Assembly (NCBI GenBank): GCA_947629395.1
Contig: CANRDQ010000040.1
Coordinates: forward strand, 1 to 10,943
Reading direction: 5' to 3'
DNA from: an uncultured Bacilli bacterium
Lineage (GTDB): Bacteria; Bacillota_I; Bacilli_A; RF39; UBA660
Length of the DNA: 10,943 bases
Made by a program: the position numbers and the translations under genes. The notes below the pieces were generated by a model. That model was not told where the DNA came from. It saw only the letters and a program-made list of their open reading frames with translations, and made no database searches. The stretch's first letter is position 1, and the number at the start of each line of letters is the position of its first letter. This document shows, one piece after another, positions 7,117 to 10,943 of the stretch.

Positions 7117-7336
7117 TTGGTTGTCCCCCTTCTAAAATAGTTAATACTACATTTAAATTACTATCAAATAAAGTTGCTGCTCTATCTATAATATCTTTTA
7201 ACTCTTCATCCTCAACATTCTCACTAGCATCACTAGCTTTTTTCAAAGCTTCATAATTCCATAAAAACATATCAGATAAATAATCTAAATCTTTTCCTGA
7301 TATCATATTAGGTACTTCTGTATAATTTTCGTTCAT
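7106..7336 (-). CDS. Small spore coat-associated protein, YraG/YraE-like
   Basis: This 76-residue helical, acidic protein (many Asp/Glu, theoretical net charge clearly negative) has no membrane segment or signal. Its N-terminus NYTEVPNMISGKDLDYLSDM resembles small proteins that pair with CotF-type coat genes (YraG/YraE type in B. subtilis). The rest is two amphipathic helices: FLWNYEALKKASDA and, after an acidic turn, the stretch ELKDIIDRAATLFDSNLNVV. The start at 7336 is chosen because AAAGGAGAAATT precedes it directly. The longer frame to 7366 begins before the inferred transcription start. It is the first gene of a unit with the CotF-like gene and overlaps it by 11 bases. Assignment rests on the neighbour and the short N-terminal motif, so it is less sure than the next gene. 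Confidence 0.7.
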   Translation of the reverse strand: MNENYTEVPNMISGKDLDYLSDMFLWNYEALKKASDASENVEDEELKDIIDRAATLFDSNLNVVLTILEGGQPNEQ

Positions 7337-7354
7337 AATTTCTCCTTTCATTTT

Positions 7355-7383
7355 TATTATGAACAAAGACTTATTTTTTAAAC
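7355..7383 (-). promoter_or_regulatory. Sigma-G-like promoter of the coat gene pair
   Basis: On the minus strand GTTTA (7383-7379), a 17-base spacer and CATAATA (7361-7355) fit the GHATR-N17-CATNNTA pattern with one -35 mismatch. The start of transcription would be about 7348, directly before the AAAGGAG of the first coat gene. The AT-rich context (a T-run from the upstream terminator) raises the chance-match risk. Confidence 0.5.
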
Positions 7384-7403
7384 ATTTTTTAAATTTTTTT
7401 CAT

Positions 7404-7433
7404 AAAAAAAACAATTCTAAAAAGAATTGTTTT
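7404..7433 (-). terminator. Rho-independent terminator of the alcohol dehydrogenase gene
   Basis: Eleven-base perfect arms (7408-7418 and 7423-7433) close a 4-base A loop. On the minus strand the stem runs into eight T residues. It begins 10 bases after the dehydrogenase stop and separates that gene from the coat promoter. Confidence 0.85.
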
Positions 7434-7442
7434 CAAATTATC

Positions 7443-8468
7443 TTATTTGTTAGGATCAACTAAAATCTTAATTTGATCTGTATTTCCAGAAGTTAAGTCT
7501 TCATAAGCTTCTTGTACTTCATCTAAAGTAATAATTTTAGTCATAAACTTCATAACATCTATTTGTTTACTAGCAATACTATCTATACAAGTTATAAATT
7601 CTTCTTTTGTATAAGCAATTGCTCCTTGTAGTGCTACTTCTTTTAAAACAGCTACAACAGTTGGAATAGTTATTGGTGTATTACTTACTCCTACTAATAC
7701 TACCATTCCACCTGGACGAGCAGTCATAATAGCACTTGTTACAGCTGGAGCATTTCCTGAACAATCGATTACTACATCATAACCATCTTCAGTTTTTGCC
7801 ATTGAATTTTGTAAAAAGTTTTGATCAGTAGCATTAAAGAATTCATCTACTACACCAAGCTCTACAGCTTTATGACCACGTTTTTCATTAGTTTCAGATA
7901 AAGCTACATAACTTGCACCTTCTTTTTTAGCAAGCATAGCACTAACTAAACCAATGATTCCTCCACCTACAACTAAAACTTTATCTCCAACTTGAATATT
8001 AGCTAAATGAACAGCATGAAGTCCTACTGCAGTTGGTTCAACCATTGCTACTTCTTCATCACTCATTTCATCAGGTACCTTAATAACCATATCAGGTCTA
8101 ACTTTCATTTTAGGAGCAAGACCTCCAGGATTAGTAACTGCAAGTCCAGCAGCATAAGTCCATGTTTCAGCACAATATTGAGGATTTCCTGTTCTACAAG
8201 CATGACAATGACCACATGGAGAAATTGGTAAAGCTGTTACTCTATCTCCTACTTTTAAATCATCTCTTGAACCAGGATTTGTAACAATACCACAAAATTC
8301 ATGACCCATAACAAGCCCTTTAGGACCACCTGCTACCCAGTTATGAATATCACTTCCACAAATACCAGTCTTTTTTACATCAATTACAACTTCCCCATTT
8401 GTTGAAGTTGGTTCTTCTATTTCTGTAATTTCAAATTCACGTTCACCTTTTATAGCGACACACTTCAT
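7443..8468 (-). CDS. Zinc-dependent medium-chain alcohol/polyol dehydrogenase
   Basis: This is a 341-residue cytoplasmic NAD(P)-dependent oxidoreductase of the MDR superfamily, nearest in layout to sorbitol, butanediol and threonine dehydrogenases. Catalytic zinc ligands are C37 (in GICGSD), H56-E57 (in GHE) and E144 (in VEPTAVGLHAV). The structural zinc cysteines C85, C88, C91 and C99 are all present. The nucleotide-binding loop is GGGIIG (168-173). The end of the next strand reads ALSETNEKR, without the clear Asp of strict NAD enzymes, so the cofactor is open. The full family length is present. AGGTGGT lies ahead of the ATG. A terminator follows, so it is a single-gene unit, read divergently from the MBL-fold gene across a palindrome. 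The substrate cannot be read from sequence. The gene is slightly less AT-rich than its neighbours. B. subtilis also has an alcohol dehydrogenase gene (adhB) among yra coat genes, though of a longer type. Confidence 0.9.
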   Translation of the reverse strand: MKCVAIKGEREFEITEIEEPTSTNGEVVIDVKKTGICGSDIHNWVAGGPKGLVMGHEFCGIVTNPGSRDDLKVGDRVTALPISPCGHCHACRTGNPQYCAETWTYAAGLAVTNPGGLAPKMKVRPDMVIKVPDEMSDEEVAMVEPTAVGLHAVHLANIQVGDKVLVVGGGIIGLVSAMLAKKEGASYVALSETNEKRGHKAVELGVVDEFFNATDQNFLQNSMAKTEDGYDVVIDCSGNAPAVTSAIMTARPGGMVVLVGVSNTPITIPTVVAVLKEVALQGAIAYTKEEFITCIDSIASKQIDVMKFMTKIITLDEVQEAYEDLTSGNTDQIKILVDPNK

Positions 8469-8508
8469 AATTTACCACCTATCTTCCTTAATTTTCATTA
8501 CAATAACA

Positions 8509-8537
8509 ATTATAACACAAAGAATTTTATCAAAAAA
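8509..8537 (-). promoter_or_regulatory. Probable promoter of the alcohol dehydrogenase gene
   Basis: On the minus strand a perfect TATAAT (8514-8509) lies 40 bases before the start codon. Seventeen bases further up is only TTTTTT (8537-8532). A better -35, TTGATA (8533-8528), is at a short 13-base spacing. The -10 is good and the -35 poor, which suits a promoter needing an activator or controlled by the nearby palindrome. Confidence 0.5.
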
Positions 8538-8539
8538 GC

Positions 8540-8564
8540 AAAGTGTAAAATAATTTTACACTTT
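8540..8564. promoter_or_regulatory. Perfect 25-bp palindrome, likely operator for the divergent pair
   Basis: Eleven-base arms AAAGTGTAAAA (8540-8550) and TTTTACACTTT (8554-8564) flank a TAA centre. It is placed between the two -35 regions of the divergent dehydrogenase and MBL-fold genes, so a dimeric regulator bound here could act on both. TTTTTGATA and its mirror copy flank it on both sides. It does not fit the Fur, PerR, Rex or cre consensus. No regulator gene is adjacent. Confidence 0.5.
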
Positions 8565-8590
8565 TTGATAATTATATTTTATAGTATAAT
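8562..8590 (+). promoter_or_regulatory. Probable promoter of the MBL-fold hydrolase gene
   Basis: A perfect TATAAT (8585-8590) lies 35 bases before the ATG. At 17-base spacing the -35 is TTTTTG (8562-8567). TTGATA (8565-8570) is closer to consensus but only 14 bases away. The -35 overlaps the edge of the 25-bp palindrome. Confidence 0.5.
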
Positions 8591-8625
8591 ATTTTATATA
8601 ATTTTTATTAGGAAAGGAAAATATT

Positions 8626-9342
8626 ATGGAATTAACTTTTTTAGGAAGAGGTGCTGCTTTTTACCCTATTGAAGGTAATAATTCAGCTTACTTTATTGAA
8701 AATGAAGAATTATTTTTAATTGATTGTGGAGAAACTGTTTTTGAATCTATTTATAAAAGAAATATTTTAGATAATGTTAAGAAAGTAAATGTAATGATTA
8801 CCCATACTCATGCTGACCATATTGGTAGTATTGGTAGTTTAGTAATGTATTGTTATTTTAACCTACATACTGTTGTAAATATTATTATGAAAAAAGATGC
8901 TAAACACATTAAAAATATTAATATGATTATGGATGGTTGTGGAGTTGATCATGAAGCTTATAGATATGTTGATGAAGAAGAACTAGATAATAAGTATGAA
9001 TCTTTTAAATCTGTTAGATATCAAGAAACTACTCATAGTTCTAAATTTGCTTGTTATAGTTTGATATTTGAAACTCAGGACGGTATTTTATATTATTCAG
9101 GAGATTCTAATGATATAAATTATATTAAAAAAATAATCCAAAATAAAACTAAAATTGATAAATTATTTGTTGATACTAATACATCTCCTAATTTGGAAAC
9201 AGGACATTTATATATTGGCTTATTAGATCAAGAAATACCACAAGGTTTAAGAGATAAAGTTTATTGTATGCATGTTAATTCAAGTGAATGTATCACAAAA
9301 GCTAAAAAATTAGGCTTTAATGTTGTAGAAGTTAAAAAATAG
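8626..9342 (+). CDS. MBL-fold metallo-hydrolase (RNase Z-like fold, short)
   Basis: This 238-residue cytoplasmic protein has the metallo-beta-lactamase fold. The metal site is complete: HTHADH at 60-65 (H60, H62, D64, H65), H137 (in TTHSS), D160 (in YYSGDSND) and H216 (in CMHVN). The start LTFLGRGAAF with GNNSAYFI and the late GDSND resemble RNase Z and related phosphodiesterases. It is shorter than RNase Z (~300) and shows no flexible tRNA-binding arm, so a tRNA-processing role is not supported and the substrate is unknown. AAAGGAAAA precedes the ATG. The gene stands alone, read divergently from the dehydrogenase, and its stop codon lies inside a terminator stem. Confidence 0.85.
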   Translation: MELTFLGRGAAFYPIEGNNSAYFIENEELFLIDCGETVFESIYKRNILDNVKKVNVMITHTHADHIGSIGSLVMYCYFNLHTVVNIIMKKDAKHIKNINMIMDGCGVDHEAYRYVDEEELDNKYESFKSVRYQETTHSSKFACYSLIFETQDGILYYSGDSNDINYIKKIIQNKTKIDKLFVDTNTSPNLETGHLYIGLLDQEIPQGLRDKVYCMHVNSSECITKAKKLGFNVVEVKK

Positions 9343-9360
9343 GATCACTCCTATTTTTTT
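9334..9360. terminator. Two-way rho-independent terminator
   Basis: Eleven-base perfect arms (9334-9344 and 9349-9359) close a TCAC loop. The arms are A-rich then T-rich, so a U-run follows the stem in either direction. On the plus strand it ends the MBL-fold gene, whose TAG (9340-9342) is in the stem. On the minus strand it would end the short unit that starts near 9698. Confidence 0.9.
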
Positions 9361-9419
9361 GTGTTATATAAAATGTATTTTTTTATTATTCGTTCTTTAA
9401 AGTTAAGTGATTTTAGTTT

Positions 9420-9602
9420 TTATTTATTTTTTAGTTTTATTTTTATAACATCAAACATTGCGAAAACTACCCAAAAAACTCCTGCTCCAAAAAGATTTTT
9501 AAAATCTTGATTACATAAATATTATGTAAAAAAACAAATTGATGCAACTGCTTGCCATAAAGATGTTTCATGTTTTTCACATATCTTATTGAACTTTTCC
9601 AT
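9420..9602 (-). pseudogene. Broken small membrane protein gene with one in-frame TAA
   Basis: Read from the ATG at 9602, 26 codons give a protein-like start (MEKFNKICEKHETSLWQAVA, then SICFFT). Then comes one TAA (codon 27). The same frame continues for 33 more sense codons with a hydrophobic helix (FGAGVFWVVFAMFDVIKIKL), closing at a TAA at 9422-9420. The frame is unbroken on both sides, which suggests a ~60-residue, two-helix membrane protein inactivated by a single change. The internal TAA lies in an 8-bp inverted repeat (9511-9518 with 9522-9529). No good ribosome binding site precedes the ATG, and the frame has no closer start codon upstream. I do not recognise the family. A sequencing error or readthrough are alternatives. 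The reading frame is my own translation and is short, so chance openness cannot be excluded. Confidence 0.5.
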
Positions 9603-9704
9603 CTTAACACTTACTTTATTACCATTTTATGTTAGCCTTTGAAATAATTAAAAACCTTTTTTCAAATCTTTTTCATATATTATCCATTAACTAATCACAC
9701 TTGT

Positions 9705-9733
9705 ATTGTAACTAATTAGACTAGCTTTGTCAA
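9705..9733 (-). promoter_or_regulatory. Strong sigma-A promoter of an orphan minus-strand unit
   Basis: On the minus strand a perfect TTGACA (9733-9728), a 17-base spacer and TACAAT (9710-9705) form one of the best promoter matches in the window. Transcription would start near 9698 and run to the two-way terminator at 9334-9360, giving an RNA of roughly 350 bases. No intact gene is on it. The leader 9603-9698 holds only tiny frames. Confidence 0.7.
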
Positions 9734-9744
9734 TTTCTAAAACG

Positions 9745-9772
9745 TAAAAGAAAGTGTACTATCCACTTTCTT
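9745..9772 (-). terminator. Probable terminator of the right-edge operon
   Basis: Nine-base perfect arms (9748-9756 and 9764-9772) enclose a 7-base loop. On the minus strand they are followed by a broken T-run (TTTTACGTTTT). It lies 64 bases after the stop of the 219-residue membrane protein and just before the promoter at 9705-9733. The interrupted T-run makes it less certain. The rest of 9773-9835 shows nothing further. Confidence 0.55.
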
Positions 9773-9835
9773 ATCATCTTTGATAATTTAACCTATAATA
9801 TGTTAGTTAAATACTTTTATTAAAATTAAACTTTC

Positions 9836-10495
9836 TTAAATCATTAATCCAAATTTATCGGTTTGGATAAACATATATACTGACAATACTATTGAAAGAG
9901 GATTACAAGCAAGTATACCAATAATAAATGTTGCTAAAAAATATCCTCTTAATTCATCAATGTGATTTGTATTACATATTTTTATTAAAGTTATTATTCC
10001 TAAAACAAATTGAGTAAAAGAAAAAATTCTTTCATAATTAGTACTATCATAAATAAGAGGCAATACAGAAGTTATTAGAATTAATATGATCATCAATTTA
10101 GAATTATCATTATGAGACTCTACTTTTTCTTTTTTAAATATGAATGCCAATATAATAGTAAATATAGTTGTTATTAACATAATAAGTAAATTATTATAAA
10201 AATAAATTGTGGAGTCATTTAAAAAATCACTATTTATGCCAATACTAATACTCTTTAAAGTTATAAATGAAATATAAATGGATAATGCTACTACAATAAT
10301 ATGATATATTGGATTATTTATTATTTTTTTATTTATCCTGAAAAGATTCACAATAGGATTTAAGCACATAAAAAATAATATTAATATTACAATACCATTA
10401 TAATAAAACCCTCCTATAATAGTATTATAAATATATAAAAGAATTAATGTTATTACACAAATTGTAGTAGATATAATGTTTAAAATTTTATTCAT
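9836..10495 (-). CDS. Multi-pass membrane protein of unknown function
   Basis: This 219-residue, very hydrophobic protein has about 7 predicted membrane helices: near residues 5-24, 32-52, 63-82, 100-120, 132-152, 158-175 and 186-212. A charged loop KKEKVESHNDNSK lies between helices 4 and 5. No catalytic motif, cysteine pattern or transporter signature is visible and no family is recognised. The composition is rich in Ile, Asn and Lys, as expected from the low GC. AGGAGT lies 9 bases before the ATG. It follows the nuclease-like gene by 34 bases with no terminator between them, so the two are probably cotranscribed from a promoter beyond the right edge. Its job may therefore relate to that gene, but nothing in its own sequence shows this. 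Confidence 0.7.
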   Translation of the reverse strand: MNKILNIISTTICVITLILLYIYNTIIGGFYYNGIVILILFFMCLNPIVNLFRINKKIINNPIYHIIVVALSIYISFITLKSISIGINSDFLNDSTIYFYNNLLIMLITTIFTIILAFIFKKEKVESHNDNSKLMIILILITSVLPLIYDSTNYERIFSFTQFVLGIITLIKICNTNHIDELRGYFLATFIIGILACNPLSIVLSVYMFIQTDKFGLMI

Positions 10496-10529
10496 AATAT
10501 ATTACTCCTACAAATTATAATTTATCTAA

Positions 10530-10943
10530 CTACTCCAAAATAGTCCAATTATCTATATATTTATCTTCTTTATCCTGGAATTTTCTAATAGGGTTGTCTT
10601 TATGCTGTTGTCCATTTTTACCAGGTGTATTTAACCAAATACTATGTTCAGTTCTAATTGTATTAGCCACTATTTCACTTGGAACAATATGATATTCTGG
10701 TATATCTAATTCATTTAAAGAAACAAAAAAATAAATTATATTATCTCCAATTAAATCTTCATTTTTCTTATTTAAAGTCCAAGACTTTTGCTTATAACTA
10801 GTAGTTTTTACTTGAATTGCAAATTGCTTATATGTTTCACGATTGATTGCTAAAATGTCAAAATCTTTTGTATTAGACATAGGTACTGCAGCTGTAAATC
10901 CATGTCTTTCTAATTCACCAGCAACAAAATATTCTCCTGCATT
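10530..10943 (-). CDS. PD-(D/E)XK nuclease-like protein, N-terminus beyond the window
   Basis: The frame runs open to the right edge: upstream of the ATG at 10880 there are 21 more in-frame codons (NAGEYFVAGELERHGFTAAV, then P) that belong to the protein. The internal ATG is therefore not the start. The visible 137 residues show a restriction-endonuclease-like core: GEYFVAGELERHGF with the candidate Glu (E4 or E10 of the visible part), FDILAIN with D29, and IQVKTTS with Q44 and K46. Together these form the E...D...QxK layout of small PD-(D/E)XK proteins. The C-terminal half (IIYFFVSLNELDIPEYHIVP, then SEI) and the Trp-rich end match the usual tail of such ~150-residue proteins, so only about 10 residues are likely missing. 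Relatives occur in accessory and restriction-related loci. Target and partners are unknown. It is followed at 34 bases by the multi-pass membrane protein gene. Confidence 0.75.
   Translation of the reverse strand, partial: NAGEYFVAGELERHGFTAAVPMSNTKDFDILAINRETYKQFAIQVKTTSYKQKSWTLNKKNEDLIGDNIIYFFVSLNELDIPEYHIVPSEIVANTIRTEHSIWLNTPGKNGQQHKDNPIRKFQDKEDKYIDNWTILE

Noticed and set aside
8007..8231. Plus-strand open frame inside the alcohol dehydrogenase gene
   Set aside because: It is antisense to conserved zinc-site and linker codons, and has no start signals.
8540..8564. Palindrome as a transcription terminator
   Set aside because: Both flanking genes are transcribed away from it, so there is no incoming transcript to end; an operator is more likely.
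10530..10880. Complete 116-residue gene starting at the ATG at 10880
   Set aside because: The frame continues upstream to the window edge with conserved nuclease-like residues (GEYFVAGELERHGF), and no ribosome binding site precedes that ATG.
1..10943. CRISPR arrays, tRNA or rRNA genes, insertion sequences
   Set aside because: No spaced direct repeats, cloverleaf-like or rRNA sequence, transposase motif or terminal repeat pair was seen on either strand.

Overview
The window is very AT-rich (well under 35% GC by eye) and uses AAGGAGG-like ribosome binding sites. TGA is a stop and TGG is Trp, so this is not the mycoplasma code. It carries a GerA-type spore germinant receptor operon and CotF/Yra-type coat protein genes. 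Together these point to an endospore-forming, low-GC Firmicute, probably an uncultured gut-type member of Bacilli or Erysipelotrichia. Species cannot be read from this sequence.

Layout. (1) 1-1945, minus strand: a MazG-like nucleotide pyrophosphohydrolase and a TrmA/RlmD-type rRNA uracil methyltransferase with a clear sigma-A promoter. (2) 1972-4797, plus strand: a tightly overlapping germinant receptor operon, gerA - gerC - gerB order. Its C subunit is half the usual length and its B subunit is short. The promoter looks like sigma-G. (3) 4740-6515, minus strand: a sigma-A-driven pair of unknown genes, a three-helix membrane protein with a long acidic tail and a small anchored extracytoplasmic protein. 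It converges on the ger operon with a 4-base overlap. (4) 6539-7383, minus strand: a DUF378 small membrane protein and two overlapping coat-type genes; both units have sigma-G-like promoters. (5) 7404-9360: divergent genes for a zinc alcohol dehydrogenase and an MBL-fold hydrolase around a perfect 25-bp palindrome. (6) 9334-9740, minus strand: a short transcription unit bounded by a good sigma-A promoter and a two-way terminator. It holds only a 60-codon reading frame broken by one in-frame TAA. (7) 9745-10943, minus strand: an unknown multi-pass membrane protein and a PD-(D/E)XK nuclease-like gene cut by the window edge.

The unifying theme of the middle part is the forespore. The ger operon, the coat pair and the DUF378 gene each have a GHATR-N17/18-CATNNTA type promoter placed just before the ribosome binding site. 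In all three cases the inferred transcription start lies downstream of the longest in-frame start codon, so the shorter start is the better one. No wholly new system is obvious. The most open items are the minimal germinant receptor, the acidic-tail membrane pair, the orphan transcript with the broken ORF, and the nuclease/membrane pair at the right edge.
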